A stretch of 64,000 nucleotides of DNA from Polynucleobacter alcilacus (GTDB taxonomy: Bacteria; Pseudomonadota; Gammaproteobacteria; Burkholderiales; Burkholderiaceae): assembly GCF_018881545.1 (NCBI RefSeq), contig NZ_JACVQD010000001.1, forward strand, positions 586,039 to 650,038. The letters are read 5' to 3'. Below the pieces are notes generated by a model. The model ran no database searches and had not been told where the DNA came from. It worked only from the letters and a program-made list of their open reading frames with translations. Made by a program: the position numbers and the translations under genes. Below, in pieces: positions 50,482-62,484 of this stretch. How positions within the stretch are numbered: the stretch's first letter is position 1; each line of letters starts with the position of its first letter.

Positions 50482-51426
50482 CTACCAGTTCGCTTTAAGA
50501 GTGAATCCCGCTGCACTATAGTCTAAGCTGGCTTGAGCGCCAACCGGTAGCGTAAGCTTATTAGACTGATGACCAAAAGGCAAGTCAGTCAAAATAGGAA
50601 TGGATTCTGGTAAGCGTTTATGAATTGCTTCAATTGCGCTCTCTAAAGAATATCCTTTGTCATGATCGTAAAGACGATACGCAGAAAAGCTACCCAATAA
50701 GATAGCGGACTGATTTGAAAGCACTCCTGCCTCAAACAATTGCATCAACATTCTCTCTACCCGATAAGGATGCTCGTTGACATCCTCCAGAAATAAGATG
50801 CCATTCTTAGTCTGTTGCGCTGATGGCAAATAAGGTGTTCCCACTAAACCAGCCAGGATGGTTAAGTTACCGCCCCATAACATTCCTGATAGAGAATTGT
50901 TTACTGCCTTCCCTAAAAAAGATTGGGTAGCAGAAACACTACAATTCAGTTTTCGTTCTTTTACTGCAGCTTGAAACTGCTGCCACATAAATTCATCAGG
51001 AGGAATCGACTTACCGCTTTCATCCAGCTTTCCAAAATCATAATTCAACATTGGGCCGGATAAACTGATCGCCCCCGTCTTTGCCAATAAGCCTAGCTGG
51101 AATACTGTGAAGTCACTGTGACCACAAATTTGTAAACCATTGTTCACGGCCTTTGCAATTGCTGACCAATGAATGTCAGGGAGTAAGCGATGCAAGCCAT
51201 ACCCACCACGCATGGCCATCACCACATTCTGGGGGTCGAGGGTAGCTAACTGATTTAATTCATTTAAACGCTCGTTATCGGATCCAGAAAAACGCTCATG
51301 AACACGATGTACGCATTCAGGATTCTCAACAGTAATCCCCTTGCTCTTTAACCATGCGATTCCAGCTAATGGACTTTTATCATCCAGGCTTGCTCCAGAC
51401 GGAGCCATGAGGTGAATCGATTTCAA
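50482..51426 (-). CDS. ldcA: LD-carboxypeptidase (peptidase family S66)
   Basis: A 314-residue serine peptidase that removes the terminal D-Ala from the tetrapeptide of recycled peptidoglycan in the cytoplasm. The nucleophile Ser is in GHSDFT, preceded by MRGGYGLHRLLPDI, and the Glu and His of the triad are in FLEDVNEHPYRVERML and PFGHQSNKLTLPVGA. The start overlaps the tadA stop by four bases. Confidence 0.92.
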   Translation of the reverse strand: MKSIHLMAPSGASLDDKSPLAGIAWLKSKGITVENPECVHRVHERFSGSDNERLNELNQLATLDPQNVVMAMRGGYGLHRLLPDIHWSAIAKAVNNGLQICGHSDFTVFQLGLLAKTGAISLSGPMLNYDFGKLDESGKSIPPDEFMWQQFQAAVKERKLNCSVSATQSFLGKAVNNSLSGMLWGGNLTILAGLVGTPYLPSAQQTKNGILFLEDVNEHPYRVERMLMQLFEAGVLSNQSAILLGSFSAYRLYDHDKGYSLESAIEAIHKRLPESIPILTDLPFGHQSNKLTLPVGAQASLDYSAAGFTLKANW

Positions 51427-51881
51427 CGCCGCTCCTTAAAAAAGTCTCGTAGTAATTGACCGCATTCCTCGCCCATCACTCCGCCCTCCACACTGGTTTG
51501 ATGATTGATTTGTTCAGAAGAGAATACATCTAAAACACTACCTGCAGCACCTGTTTTTGGATCGCTAGCCCCATAAACAATGCGATCAAGCCTAGCATGC
51601 AAGATTGCACCGGCACACATCGTGCACGGCTCCAGGGTTACGTACAAAGTGGCACCTGGCAAGCGGTAATTTTCAGCTGCCAAGGCTGCCTGTCTTAATG
51701 CCAACATTTCAGCATGCGCACTAGGATCATGATCTGTAATCGGCTTATTAAATGCCCTCGAGATCACTTGACCATCGCGGACCAGCACAGCGCCGACAGG
51801 AACTTCACCAGCAAGAGCAGCCAACTGAGCTTGCTCTAAAGCTTGCTGCATAAACTGGCGATCAAGCTCGATTGGATTCAT
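51423..51881 (-). CDS. tadA: tRNA-specific adenosine deaminase TadA
   Basis: A 152-residue zinc deaminase converting A34 to inosine in tRNA-Arg(ACG). The zinc-binding HAE (His56, catalytic Glu58) and PCTMC (Cys86, Cys89) are intact, and the dimer-interface and C-terminal DFFKERR tail are normal. It abuts queD directly and overlaps ldcA, so wobble-base modification genes (Q and I) are grouped here. Confidence 0.94.
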   Translation of the reverse strand: MNPIELDRQFMQQALEQAQLAALAGEVPVGAVLVRDGQVISRAFNKPITDHDPSAHAEMLALRQAALAAENYRLPGATLYVTLEPCTMCAGAILHARLDRIVYGASDPKTGAAGSVLDVFSSEQINHQTSVEGGVMGEECGQLLRDFFKERR

Positions 51882-52346
51882 TTAGGAATGATGAACATCA
51901 GCCCAGCAATTTGGGGTTTCGTATAAGCGCAGAGAGGAGAGTTCGAGTCGACCACCAAAGGCCTGACTAAATACCGGCTGCAAAATAGTAAAGGCAGCAT
52001 TCGCAAGATTTTCTACGGTAGGCACATGCTCCATAACTACTGTTTTGTGATTGGGCAAGCTTGCTAAAAACGCAACGAGCCCTTCATCTTCTTTGGCAAC
52101 CAAAAATGCATGGTCCCAAAGATCAACCACATATTGATTGGTAAGGCGTTTGATATCCCCAAAATCAAGGACCATGCCATCATCAGCCTGACCAGGTTGC
52201 TCAATAACCTCACCAGTCAAAGTGACTTCGATAGCATATCGATGCCCGTGAAGATGCCGGCATTGCCCATCGTGATTCGGAATGCGGTGTCCTGAATCAA
52301 ATTCAAGACGACGGGTAATAGAAATTGCAGTTTGTTTACTTTTCAT
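51882..52346 (-). CDS. queD: 6-carboxytetrahydropterin synthase QueD
   Basis: A 154-residue enzyme of the queuosine/7-deazaguanine pathway that makes 6-carboxy-tetrahydropterin from dihydroneopterin triphosphate. The zinc site consists of His20 (FDSGHRIPNHDGQC), His33 and His35 (HLHGH); Cys29 is the catalytic Cys. Length is slightly above the usual 120-ish, with the normal C-terminal LSSLRLYETPNCWADV. The next step enzyme QueE is encoded just upstream. QueC is not in the window. Confidence 0.94.
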   Translation of the reverse strand: MKSKQTAISITRRLEFDSGHRIPNHDGQCRHLHGHRYAIEVTLTGEVIEQPGQADDGMVLDFGDIKRLTNQYVVDLWDHAFLVAKEDEGLVAFLASLPNHKTVVMEHVPTVENLANAAFTILQPVFSQAFGGRLELSSLRLYETPNCWADVHHS

Positions 52347-52396
52347 TCAGCACTTAATTAATGGCCTTGCTAGCCTTAGCCAGATTATCGAACACC

Positions 52397-53050
52397 TTAG
52401 CGTATACCGATGAGTTTATGAGATTGAAGGCTTAACCTCCAAAGTGGGCGTTTCTGGCAAAGGCTTACCGCTAATTCGGTATTGCTGATCAAATTCGGTC
52501 CATCCATGGGCTGTAAGAAACGGTTTCGATAATCCATCTTCTCAAAGCGAGCCAATAATTTCTCCAGGGGATCTTGTCCAAGTTGTGGAATAACCAACTT
52601 CAATTCATTTGCTTGCAGCACAATCAATTCTGCACCAGCTTTGGGGCTAACACAGACCCAATCAATGCCGGCAGGAACTTTAATTGTGCCATTGGTTTCA
52701 ATGGCCACTTCAAAACCTTTTTGATGGAGGGCTGCAATCAGATCCTCATCCAATTGTAAAAGTGGTTCGCCGCCAGTGAAAACAACATAACGTTGCTGTG
52801 GTCCTGCCGAAGTACTTCTCCAAGAAGTCTCTATTGCCTCAGCCAAATCTTTGGCATTCTCAAACTTGCCGCCGCCAAGACCATCACTACCTACAAAGTC
52901 GGTATCGCAGAATTTGCAAACGGCAGTCGCTCGATCCTCTTCACGGCCGCTCCATAAATTACAACCTGCAAAACGGCAAAATATGGCAGCACGCCCAGAG
53001 TGAGCACCTTCACCTTGAAGGGTTGGGAAAAGTTCTTTAACGGTATACAT
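52397..53050 (-). CDS. queE: 7-carboxy-7-deazaguanine synthase QueE
   Basis: A 217-residue radical-SAM enzyme forming the 7-deazaguanine core of queuosine. The cluster-binding cysteines use the unusual long spacing CNLWSGREEDRATAVCKFC instead of CxxxCxxC, a layout known for the Burkholderia QueE. TGGEPLLQLD follows. It starts the queE-queD-tadA run; the preceding gene is an unrelated lipoprotein 28 bases away. Confidence 0.94.
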   Translation of the reverse strand: MYTVKELFPTLQGEGAHSGRAAIFCRFAGCNLWSGREEDRATAVCKFCDTDFVGSDGLGGGKFENAKDLAEAIETSWRSTSAGPQQRYVVFTGGEPLLQLDEDLIAALHQKGFEVAIETNGTIKVPAGIDWVCVSPKAGAELIVLQANELKLVIPQLGQDPLEKLLARFEKMDYRNRFLQPMDGPNLISNTELAVSLCQKRPLWRLSLQSHKLIGIR

Positions 53051-53078
53051 AGCAATACACCCATTTTAAGCGCTTTGC

Positions 53079-53807
53079 TTACTTCCAGGCGACAAGGTCC
53101 CACTGCAGATAGTCTTCCCAATAGGCATTCACCCAAAAGACACCACTGGTTAAATATCGGCCATAACTCCTCCGTATAACCCACCGACCAATTTCTGGAG
53201 CTAGCCAAACATCCTCTTGACGATCATTCGCTACTCTAAAAAGGTCATTACTTTCAAAATAGGGTGCCTCATTTTGATAATGGATAGTTGAAAACTGTCC
53301 TGCAGGGACTGTAATTCCCTCCCATTGAAGAGCGCTGATATTGAGCCCCCAGTAATAACTAGAATCTGGATAACCAGGCACCTGATATCGAGTTCGATAA
53401 AAACCAGACCATTTTGGAACTAATTGCTCTGGCCATATTGGCAATGCCTGCTGAAATACCTGAGGAGGATTCCAATGCGGATCCTGAACAACAAAACCCC
53501 ATGGAGATTGAATTTCATCAGGAAGTGGGCCGGCTTTAACGCCGCTACGCTGAATGCGAACCTCTTTGTCTACAGAAACAATCGTCTCGGTAATCACATC
53601 TACCAGATTCTGATTGAAGACATTACGAACGTTATAAACCCACTGTTGTCCTACTTGAGGAGGTCTTACTTTAGGGGGGACTTCAGGCTGTGGCAATACG
53701 CTTCCAGATGGATAGGGTTGAGAAGATATACAAGCCCCCAATAATCCGGTTAGGACTAATAAAAGTACTCTACGCAGATAAGTCGTTTTCAAAAGTAAGG
53801 TCATCAC
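53079..53807 (-). CDS. Hypothetical lipoprotein (242 aa)
   Basis: I do not recognise the family. It has a lipoprotein signal with lipobox LGAC (Cys26) followed by a Pro-rich linker (VLPQPEVPPKVRPPQVGQQW). The folded part begins WVYNVRNVFNQNLVDVITE and is rich in aromatics and beta-prone segments (GFYRTRYQVPGYPDSSYYWG, DVWLAPEIGRWVIRRSYGRY), suggesting a beta-barrel-like or lipocalin-like fold facing the periplasm. The regular spacing to both neighbours suggests one transcript, with no functional clue. Confidence 0.78.
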   Translation of the reverse strand: MMTLLLKTTYLRRVLLLVLTGLLGACISSQPYPSGSVLPQPEVPPKVRPPQVGQQWVYNVRNVFNQNLVDVITETIVSVDKEVRIQRSGVKAGPLPDEIQSPWGFVVQDPHWNPPQVFQQALPIWPEQLVPKWSGFYRTRYQVPGYPDSSYYWGLNISALQWEGITVPAGQFSTIHYQNEAPYFESNDLFRVANDRQEDVWLAPEIGRWVIRRSYGRYLTSGVFWVNAYWEDYLQWDLVAWK

Positions 53808-53828
53808 AGAATCACTTTCTAAAAGGCA

Positions 53829-54626
53829 TTATTGACCGAGAAGGTCAAGCTCCTCTGATGTAAAACCAGCCTGCTCTCTTGCCTGTAGATTAAATGGTCC
53901 TCTTAATACGGGAGCACAGTACTGTTTTACTAAATCTTGATATGCCTTTATTGGTGATAGGTTTTCCTTGGTGCATAAGAAATTAAACCACTGATTGCCA
54001 ATCAATACATGCCCAACCTCATCCCTGAGGATAATCTCTAATATTTCCACGACCCTATCGTCTTTTACCTGCTTAAATCGATCGCGAATGGCTGGGACTG
54101 CATCTAATCCACGAGCCTCCATTGTTCTGGGCACCAGTGCCATTCTAGCAATGACTGCATCTGAGGTTCTCTCCACCATCTCCCACAAACTATTGTGAGC
54201 AGGAAAATCGCCATAGGCTAAACCAAGGGATTGCAAGTGCGCTTCAATTAAGCTGAAATGATAAGCCTCTTCTTTGGCCACATTTAACCAATCTACATAG
54301 TATTGCGCAGGCATATCGGCAAATCGCCAGATGGCATCTAAGGCAAGATTCATGGCGTTAAATTCAATATGGGCCAAGGAATGCAGTAAAGAATGTCTAC
54401 CTTCGACAGTGTGCATTGCTCTTTTAGGAACCGTTAACGGCGGGACTAATTCTGGTCGCTGGGGTCGGCCGGGAAGCTGCCGACCCTCTGAATTCAAACG
54501 CGCAGCAGGATCTAGGCTAAGACGCCCATCACGCTGATCATCAAATAATTGATTGAGCTGCTCGACCTTCGTCTTGGGATCTGCAATTAACAGTATTTCA
54601 AGGGCGGCTTGTCGTAAGTCACTCAT
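53829..54626 (-). CDS. DUF455 ferritin-like protein
   Basis: A 265-residue ferritin-like protein of DUF455. Di-metal ligand motifs are visible as HIEFNAMNLALDAIWRF, KEEAYHFSLIEAHL and RDEVGHVLIGNQW (Glu and ExxH pairs in four helices). The N-terminus carries PGRPQRPELVPP, a family landmark. Members resemble MiaE-type tRNA hydroxylases in fold, which is interesting beside other tRNA-modification genes, but the activity is unknown. Confidence 0.88.
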   Translation of the reverse strand: MSDLRQAALEILLIADPKTKVEQLNQLFDDQRDGRLSLDPAARLNSEGRQLPGRPQRPELVPPLTVPKRAMHTVEGRHSLLHSLAHIEFNAMNLALDAIWRFADMPAQYYVDWLNVAKEEAYHFSLIEAHLQSLGLAYGDFPAHNSLWEMVERTSDAVIARMALVPRTMEARGLDAVPAIRDRFKQVKDDRVVEILEIILRDEVGHVLIGNQWFNFLCTKENLSPIKAYQDLVKQYCAPVLRGPFNLQAREQAGFTSEELDLLGQ

Positions 54627-54647
54627 CTACAGCAATCGACTAGGTTT

Positions 54648-56255
54648 TTATTCCCACTCAATCGTGGCTGGCGGTTTGCCGCTGATGTCATAAACAACCC
54701 GATTGATACCGCGCACTTCATTGATGATGCGGTTCGACACTTTACCCAGTAACTCATGTGGCAAATGCGCCCAGTGTGCTGTCATAAAGTCTTGTGTCTG
54801 CACTGCTCGGAGTGCCACAACGTACTCATAAGTTCTGCCGTCTCCCATCACGCCAACAGACTTCACCGGCAAGAACACTGCAAAAGCTTGACTTGTGAGG
54901 TCATACCAAGACTTCTGGCTTGTCTCATCAATAGTATTTCGTAATTCTTCGATGAAGATGGCATCAGCACGTTGCAGCAGGCTAGCAAACTCCGCCTTCA
55001 CCTCACCCAAAATACGAACTCCTAAACCAGGTCCTGGGAATGGATGGCGATAGACCATCTCCCTTGGCAGTCCTAAAGCAACTCCAAGTTCACGCACTTC
55101 ATCTTTAAACAATTCACGCAAGGGCTCAAGGAGTTTGAGATGCATATCATCGGGCAAACCACCAACATTATGATGACTCTTGATGGTATGCGCACCCTTC
55201 TTTCCTTTACCAGCTGACTCAATCACGTCTGGATAGATAGTTCCCTGCGCTAGCCACTTCGCATTCTCAATCTTGCTCGACTCGCTTTGAAAGATCTCTA
55301 CGAATTCTTTCCCAATAATTTTGCGCTTGGCTTCAGGGTCTGTAACACCTGCAAGCTCAGACATAAATTTCTCTTTAGCATCGACTCGAATCACTTTGAC
55401 ACCGAGATTGCGGGCAAACATCTCCATGACCATATCGCCTTCATTTAAGCGAAGTAGGCCATGGTCAACAAATACACAAGTAAGCTGTTCACCAATGGCG
55501 CGATGAATGAGTGCCGCTGCAACACTGGAGTCAACTCCACCAGACAAGCCAAGAATGACTTCATCATCCCCTACTTGTTTACGGATATGCTCAACCGCTT
55601 CAGCAATGTAGTCGCCCATTACCCAGTCTGGTTTACAGCCACAGATTTGATGAACAAAGCGCTCTAAGATTGCCTCACCTTGTAATGTATGAGTTACTTC
55701 TGGGTGGAACTGAAACGCGTAGAAACGACGCTCTTCATCCGCCATGCCAGCAATAGGACAAGAATCTGTAGAGGCCATTAATTTAAATGATGATGGTAAG
55801 GATGTTACCGAATCACCGTGGCTCATCCACACCTTTAGAATGCCGTGGCCTTCGCTAGTAGAAAAATCCTGAATACCCTTGAGAAGATTGGTATGGCCAT
55901 GAGCACGCACTTCTGAGTAACCAAACTCACGGGCTTTACCCAAGGATTCTGCAGATGCTACTGCGCCACCCAACTGGGTAGCCATGGTTTGCATGCCATA
56001 GCAAATACCTAACACTGGAACGCCTAATTCAAAAACAACTTGGGGAGCACGTGGACTACCGTCTTCAGTCACTGAACTTGGACCACCTGAAAGAATGATC
56101 CCTTTGCCACCCTGCTCTTGAATAAATTGACGAATGAATTCGGGATCGCAATCATAGGGATGGATCTCAGAATACACTTGGGAATCACGCACACGCCTAG
56201 CAATTAATTGAGTTACTTGCGAACCAAAGTCGAGAATCAGTATTTTGTCGTGCAC
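54648..56255 (-). CDS. guaA: GMP synthase (glutamine-hydrolysing)
   Basis: Converts XMP to GMP using glutamine and ATP. The class I amidotransferase domain has GGPSSV, the nucleophile Cys in GICYGMQ, and HPEVTHT; the ATP-pyrophosphatase domain has [13 protein letters not shown]; the dimerisation domain ends in the invariant TIEWE. The start is uncertain: I prefer GTG 56255 (535 residues, the normal [12 protein letters not shown] beginning, with GACGGA upstream). An ATG at 56285 and a TTG at 56312 are also in frame; the TTG start would overlap guaB by eight bases. Co-transcribed with guaB. Confidence 0.93.
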   Translation of the reverse strand: MHDKILILDFGSQVTQLIARRVRDSQVYSEIHPYDCDPEFIRQFIQEQGGKGIILSGGPSSVTEDGSPRAPQVVFELGVPVLGICYGMQTMATQLGGAVASAESLGKAREFGYSEVRAHGHTNLLKGIQDFSTSEGHGILKVWMSHGDSVTSLPSSFKLMASTDSCPIAGMADEERRFYAFQFHPEVTHTLQGEAILERFVHQICGCKPDWVMGDYIAEAVEHIRKQVGDDEVILGLSGGVDSSVAAALIHRAIGEQLTCVFVDHGLLRLNEGDMVMEMFARNLGVKVIRVDAKEKFMSELAGVTDPEAKRKIIGKEFVEIFQSESSKIENAKWLAQGTIYPDVIESAGKGKKGAHTIKSHHNVGGLPDDMHLKLLEPLRELFKDEVRELGVALGLPREMVYRHPFPGPGLGVRILGEVKAEFASLLQRADAIFIEELRNTIDETSQKSWYDLTSQAFAVFLPVKSVGVMGDGRTYEYVVALRAVQTQDFMTAHWAHLPHELLGKVSNRIINEVRGINRVVYDISGKPPATIEWE

Positions 56256-56304
56256 GAAAGAATCCGTCTTCAATTCAGCCTTCATTTCAGCTATTGTTTG
56301 CTTA

Positions 56305-57777
<1,473 letters not shown>

Positions 57778-57794
57778 CTAGTCACAAAAACAGA

Positions 57795-58145
57795 TTATAG
57801 CCTCCTAGCCTTTCTTTTCGCTGCGGCAGCCTGGAATTTCGCATCTTGGTTCTGGTTGGCCTTTTTACGTCGCACAGTCTTAGGGTCAATGAGCAGGGGA
57901 GAATAAAGCTCTAAACGGTCTCCAGAGTAAATAGGACTATCCCAATCCTTACGTATACCAAAAACCCCAAAACAGCCTTTTCTAGCTAAAAGAGGGTCAT
58001 TTTGGCTAGTTGCGATCCCTGCTTTGATCAAAGCCAAACCTACAGTTGCAGGCTCCTCATCTTGAAAGACCAATTTCAAAGAACTCAGAATCGGTTCCCC
58101 TAACCTGGCGTCACACAACAAGAGATCCAGTGTGTGTTTAGCCAT
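57795..58145 (-). CDS. rnfH: RnfH family ubiquitin-like protein
   Basis: A 116-residue protein with a ubiquitin-like fold typical of RnfH (LVFQDEEPATVGLALIKAGI, GVFGIRKDWDSPIYSGDRLELYSPL-type core split by a small turn, then LLIDPKTVRR). The frame is open much further upstream, but ATG 58145 starts the domain (HTLDLLLCDARLGEP) and overlaps the ratA stop by eight bases, which is the usual arrangement. The function of RnfH is unknown; the C-terminus here has a basic Ala/Lys/Arg-rich extension. Confidence 0.88.
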   Translation of the reverse strand: MAKHTLDLLLCDARLGEPILSSLKLVFQDEEPATVGLALIKAGIATSQNDPLLARKGCFGVFGIRKDWDSPIYSGDRLELYSPLLIDPKTVRRKKANQNQDAKFQAAAAKRKARRL

Positions 58146-58569
58146 AGAGCTGCTCAGCCCGCTTGACAAAGCAATCCACAAAGGTCCCAGCAATATGGCT
58201 GAATACGGGGCCAATAATCTTATCGAGAACGACGCTCTTAAACTCCCAATGGAGCTTAAATTCGACTTTGCAAGCATCTTCCCTTAAAGGAATAAAGTTC
58301 CATTGCCCTGAAAAATGCTTAAACGGGCCATCCACAAAGACCATATCAATGGTTTCGGGGCGATGATTCACATTTCGGGTGTGGAAATATTGGGTAATGC
58401 CCTTGAAATGGATATTAATTTTGGCATCCAGGACAGTCTCGGTCTGCTCAAAAATTTCCACCCCGCCACACCAAGGTAAAAACTCGGGATATCGTGCCAC
58501 GTCAGTTACTAAACCATACATGCGGTCGGCTGATTGACTAATTAAAACGGTCTTGAAGACGTCTGCCAT
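58138..58569 (-). CDS. ratA: RatA/COQ10-family START-domain protein
   Basis: A 143-residue SRPBCC/START protein of the RatA (YfjG)-COQ10 group. QSADRMYGLVTDVARYPEFLPWCGGVEI at the N-terminus is diagnostic. Homologues bind ubiquinone; the E. coli protein has been reported to interfere with ribosome subunit association. It pairs with rnfH and is divergent from smpB, a conserved arrangement. Start ATG 58569 gives the normal length. Confidence 0.92.
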   Translation of the reverse strand: MADVFKTVLISQSADRMYGLVTDVARYPEFLPWCGGVEIFEQTETVLDAKINIHFKGITQYFHTRNVNHRPETIDMVFVDGPFKHFSGQWNFIPLREDACKVEFKLHWEFKSVVLDKIIGPVFSHIAGTFVDCFVKRAEQLYG

Positions 58570-58594
58570 AATTGATCTTGGAAGCTAAATAAAT

Positions 58595-59047
58595 ATGAGT
58601 ATCGTCGATAACAAAAAAGCCTTCTTCGATTATTTCGTCGAAGAGCGCTTCGAGGCCGGACTAGTGCTGGAAGGCTGGGAAGTCAAAGCCATCCGCGCCG
58701 GTCGTGTGCACGTCAAAGAAGCGTATGTTGTCATTCGCAAGGCGGAGCTTTTCCTCATCGGCTGCCACATTACTCCCCTGCTTTCAGCATCTACCCATAT
58801 TGTTCCAGATAGCACCCGCACTAGAAAACTGCTCTTAAACGCAATAGAGATCCGTAAGCTCATTGGCAAGGTTGAGCAAAAGGGCTATACCCTAGTGCCA
58901 CTAAATCTCCATTTCTCTAAGGGGAATGTGAAGTGTGAGATTGGCCTGGCAAGAGGTAAAAAACAGCATGACAAACGCGCCGCAACCAAAGAGCGTGAAT
59001 GGGAAGTTCAAAAAGGGCGCATTGCTAGAGGCGACTTAAACGCCTAG
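58595..59047 (+). CDS. smpB: SsrA-binding protein SmpB
   Basis: A 150-residue partner of tmRNA in trans-translation, which rescues stalled ribosomes. [27 protein letters not shown], the [28 protein letters not shown] core and the basic C-terminal tail are all conserved. The tmRNA gene itself is not in the window. A bidirectional terminator follows at 59083. Confidence 0.96.
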   Translation: MSIVDNKKAFFDYFVEERFEAGLVLEGWEVKAIRAGRVHVKEAYVVIRKAELFLIGCHITPLLSASTHIVPDSTRTRKLLLNAIEIRKLIGKVEQKGYTLVPLNLHFSKGNVKCEIGLARGKKQHDKRAATKEREWEVQKGRIARGDLNA

Positions 59048-59082
59048 TACTTCTAAAAATAGATGCGGAGATGGCTTAAAAG

Positions 59083-59112
59083 AAAAAGCCTAGATTCAAT
59101 CTAGGCTTTTTT
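59083..59112. terminator. Bidirectional Rho-independent terminator between smpB and ppsA
   Basis: AAAAAGCCTAGATT (59083-59096) and AATCTAGGCTTTTTT (59098-59112) form a long stem with a minimal loop and T runs on both strands, placed between the convergent smpB and ppsA genes. Confidence 0.93.
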
Positions 59113-59131
59113 AATCTCCTTCATCAGTAAT

Positions 59132-61537
59132 TTAGGCTTTTAAACTCTTACCCAACATTTCCCAAGTCTCTACTACGCTATCTGGGTTCAGTGAGATTGA
59201 AGTAATGCCTTTCTCAACTAACCAACGCGCAAAGTCTGGATGATCTGATGGACCTTGACCGCAAATACCCACATATTTGTTTTGTTTGAGGCAAGCCTCA
59301 ATAGATCGGGCAATCATAAACTCCACTGCCGGATCTCGCTCATCAAAGTCAATTGCCAGTAATTCCATACCAGAGTCACGATCTAATCCCAACGTTAATT
59401 GAGTCATGTCGTTTGATCCGATTGAGAATCCATCGAAGTGCTCAAGGAATTGATCTGCCAAAATGGCATTCGATGGAATCTCACACATCATGATAAGACG
59501 TAAACCATTCACACCACGCTTCAGGCCAAACTTCTCCATCATTTCAATTACGCGTTTAGCCTGATTGATAGTACGCACAAAAGGAACCATGATTTCAACA
59601 TTATCGAGGCCCATATCTTCACGTACACGCTTCATCGCCGCACATTCAAGCGCAAAGGCCTCGCCGAAATCTGCTGATACATAACGTGAAGCACCGCGGA
59701 AGCCCAGCATCGGGTTTTCTTCATCGGGTTCGTAACGGGATCCGCCAATGAGTTTTTTGTATTCATTGGATTTGAAATCAGATAAACGCACGATGACAGG
59801 TTTTGGATAAAAAGCGGCTGCAATCGTAGCCACGCCCTCAACCAATTTGTCTTCGTAGAACTGGCGTGGACTTGCATAGCCACGAGCAACACTCTCAACC
59901 GCACGCTTGAGGTCTGGATCAACATTGGGGTACTCTAATACTGCGCGTGGATGAACACCGATATAGTTATTGATAATAAATTCCAGGCGCGCAAGGCCTA
60001 CTCCGGCATTTGGAATCTGGCAGAAATCAAATGCCAATTGAGGATTACCAATATTCATGGTGATCTTCACCGGAATCTCTGGCAATACACCACGAGACAC
60101 TTCAGTTACTTCAGTTTCGATTAGCCCATCATAGATGTGACCTTCATCTCCCTCGGCACAAGAAACTGTCACCATCATGCCGTCTTGCAAGTGTTCAGTA
60201 GCATCACCGCAACCCACTACTGCAGGCACACCCAACTCGCGGGCAATAATTGCTGCGTGGCAAGTACGTCCACCACGGTTAGTCACAATGGCAGAAGCAC
60301 GCTTCATTACTGGTTCCCAGTTTGGGTCGGTCATATCTGCCACCAATACATCACCTGGTTGGACACGATCCATCTCGCTTGGGTCACGAATAATTCTGAC
60401 GGGGCCAGCACCAATTTTTTGACCAATCGCACGGCCATGAGCCAATACCTTAGAACTACCTTTGAGCTTGTAACGCATCTCTACTTGGCCGGCCGCTTGG
60501 CTCTTTACTGTTTCAGGACGAGCCTGGAGAATATAGATGCGACCATCTTGGCCATCTTTACCCCACTCGATATCCATTGGACGACCGTAGTGTTTTTCGA
60601 TAATGACAGCATATTTTGCCAATTCAGTAATATCTGCATCTTCCAGCGAAAAGCGATTACGCTTTTCAGGAATAACGTCAACAGTCTGCACTTTTTCAGC
60701 AGAGCCTTTTGGCGCAAATTGCATCTGAATCAATTTAGAACCCAAAGAGCGACGAATAATCGCTTTTTTGTCTTGCGCTAATGTGGTCTTAAACACATAG
60801 AACTCATCCGGGTTTACTGCGCCCTGCACCACCGTCTCACCCAAGCCATAGCTAGAGGTAATAAATACGACATCCTCAAAGCCTGATTCCGTATCCAAAG
60901 TAAACATGACGCCGGCCGCCCCCAAATCTGAGCGCACCATTCGTTGAATACCAGCCGATAAGGCTACTTCAGCATGGGCAAAGCCCTTGTGAACGCGATA
61001 AGAGATAGCCCGGTCGTTATAAAGAGAAGCAAAGACTTCACGAATCTTCTTGAGCACATCATCGATGCCCTCAACATTTAAGAAAGTCTCTTGCTGACCA
61101 GCAAATGAAGCATCTGGCAGATCTTCAGCGGTTGCAGATGAACGCACCGCAAAAGAACCTTTGCCGGAATCATCCAACACTGCAAATGCTCTTCGAATTT
61201 CTTCTTCAAGCTTAGCTTGAAATGGTGCGGTTTCAATCCACTGACGAATCTCAGCACCAGCCTGCGCTAATGCACGCACATCATCAATGTTCAAACCTTC
61301 CAAACGCTGTTGAATACGCTCAGTGAGATTGTTGTGATTCAAAAAGTCACGAAATGCCAGTGCAGTAGTGGCAAAACCAGTTGGTACACGAACTCCCGTG
61401 GAAGCCAACTGAGAAATCATTTCTCCTAGAGAGGCATTTTTACCACCGACGGATTCGACATCAGTCATGCGGAGTTGCTCAAAAGGTAAAACATAGGCAT
61501 CTGCCAAACTACTATTTTGTTGCTGTTGGTTGGACAT
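59132..61537 (-). CDS. ppsA: Phosphoenolpyruvate synthase
   Basis: An 801-residue enzyme making PEP from pyruvate and ATP for gluconeogenesis. The ATP-grasp N-domain starts with [12 protein letters not shown], the central phosphohistidine domain has [21 protein letters not shown] with the catalytic His, and the C-terminal PEP-binding barrel ends with [17 protein letters not shown] and [15 protein letters not shown]. It is divergent from its regulator gene ppsR. Confidence 0.96.
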   Translation of the reverse strand: MSNQQQQNSSLADAYVLPFEQLRMTDVESVGGKNASLGEMISQLASTGVRVPTGFATTALAFRDFLNHNNLTERIQQRLEGLNIDDVRALAQAGAEIRQWIETAPFQAKLEEEIRRAFAVLDDSGKGSFAVRSSATAEDLPDASFAGQQETFLNVEGIDDVLKKIREVFASLYNDRAISYRVHKGFAHAEVALSAGIQRMVRSDLGAAGVMFTLDTESGFEDVVFITSSYGLGETVVQGAVNPDEFYVFKTTLAQDKKAIIRRSLGSKLIQMQFAPKGSAEKVQTVDVIPEKRNRFSLEDADITELAKYAVIIEKHYGRPMDIEWGKDGQDGRIYILQARPETVKSQAAGQVEMRYKLKGSSKVLAHGRAIGQKIGAGPVRIIRDPSEMDRVQPGDVLVADMTDPNWEPVMKRASAIVTNRGGRTCHAAIIARELGVPAVVGCGDATEHLQDGMMVTVSCAEGDEGHIYDGLIETEVTEVSRGVLPEIPVKITMNIGNPQLAFDFCQIPNAGVGLARLEFIINNYIGVHPRAVLEYPNVDPDLKRAVESVARGYASPRQFYEDKLVEGVATIAAAFYPKPVIVRLSDFKSNEYKKLIGGSRYEPDEENPMLGFRGASRYVSADFGEAFALECAAMKRVREDMGLDNVEIMVPFVRTINQAKRVIEMMEKFGLKRGVNGLRLIMMCEIPSNAILADQFLEHFDGFSIGSNDMTQLTLGLDRDSGMELLAIDFDERDPAVEFMIARSIEACLKQNKYVGICGQGPSDHPDFARWLVEKGITSISLNPDSVVETWEMLGKSLKA

Positions 61538-61643
61538 AAAATACTCTCAAAAGATAAGGAAACTGGTCAAGCGGCCACTCAAAATGGGGCATACTTCTAT
61601 AACTTCTTATTGTAGTGCTGACCCTGACTTTTAGGCCAAATCC

Positions 61644-62471
61644 ATGTCTACCGAAACCCGTATTGTTTTCATTGTTTCTGACGGAACCGGCATCACTGCC
61701 GATAACTTCAGCCAATCGATTTTGGCTCAATTTGAGGCCAGTTTTAAGCGCATTCGCATCCCTTTTGTAGATAGTGTCGATAAGGCCCACGAAGCGGTCA
61801 GCAACATTAACCAGGCCCACCAGAAATATGGGGTACAGCCCATTGTTTTCACTACTTTAGTCAATCCTGAGCTCAATGCCATCGTGACTAAGGCGAATGG
61901 CTTAATCTTGGATATGTTCCAAACCTTTGTGGCGCCCCTTGAGACTGCCCTAGGCATGAAATCTACCCATGCTATGAACCGCCTACACCACAATGCAGAT
62001 ACCGAGGCTTATAAAAATCGGATTGAGGCAATCAATTTCTCTTTAGCTCATGATGATGGCCAGTCCAATCAAAACTTAGCTGAAGCAGATGTCATTTTAG
62101 TTGGCATCTCCCGAGTAGGAAAGACGCCAACCAGTCTGTACTTAGCAATGCAGTACGGATTGAAGGCAGCAAATTACCCCTTGATTCCAGAAGATTTTGA
62201 GAGGGGTCAATTACCGAAGGACCTCGTGCCATTTCGCCAAAAGATATTTGGTCTAATGATCGACGCCGAGCGCCTTTCAGAAATCCGTAATGAACGTCGG
62301 CCTGGCAGCAATTACGCCAAACTAGATAACTGTCGCTATGAGATCAATGAGGCAACGGCGATGATGAAAAAACAATCGATTCCTTGGATACTGACTACTA
62401 GCAAATCCATTGAAGAAATCGCCACTACTGTATTGCAAGCAATCAAATCAGATAGAACTATTTTGGGTTAG
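61644..62471 (+). CDS. ppsR: PEP synthase regulatory protein (bifunctional kinase/pyrophosphorylase)
   Basis: A 275-residue DUF299 protein that switches PEP synthase off and on by ADP-dependent phosphorylation and phosphate-dependent dephosphorylation of a Thr near the catalytic His. The N-terminus FIVSDGTGITADNF and the P-loop region VGISRVGKTPTSLYLA are diagnostic. Its target ppsA is divergent, 106 bases away. Confidence 0.95.
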   Translation: MSTETRIVFIVSDGTGITADNFSQSILAQFEASFKRIRIPFVDSVDKAHEAVSNINQAHQKYGVQPIVFTTLVNPELNAIVTKANGLILDMFQTFVAPLETALGMKSTHAMNRLHHNADTEAYKNRIEAINFSLAHDDGQSNQNLAEADVILVGISRVGKTPTSLYLAMQYGLKAANYPLIPEDFERGQLPKDLVPFRQKIFGLMIDAERLSEIRNERRPGSNYAKLDNCRYEINEATAMMKKQSIPWILTTSKSIEEIATTVLQAIKSDRTILG

Positions 62472-62484
62472 TTTTAGAACGTCG

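Noticed and set aside
60137-60781. 214-codon open frame on the plus strand opposite ppsA
   Set aside because: It is fully antisense to a strongly conserved gene, has His/Asn/Thr-rich composition typical of a reverse-complement artefact and no ribosome site.
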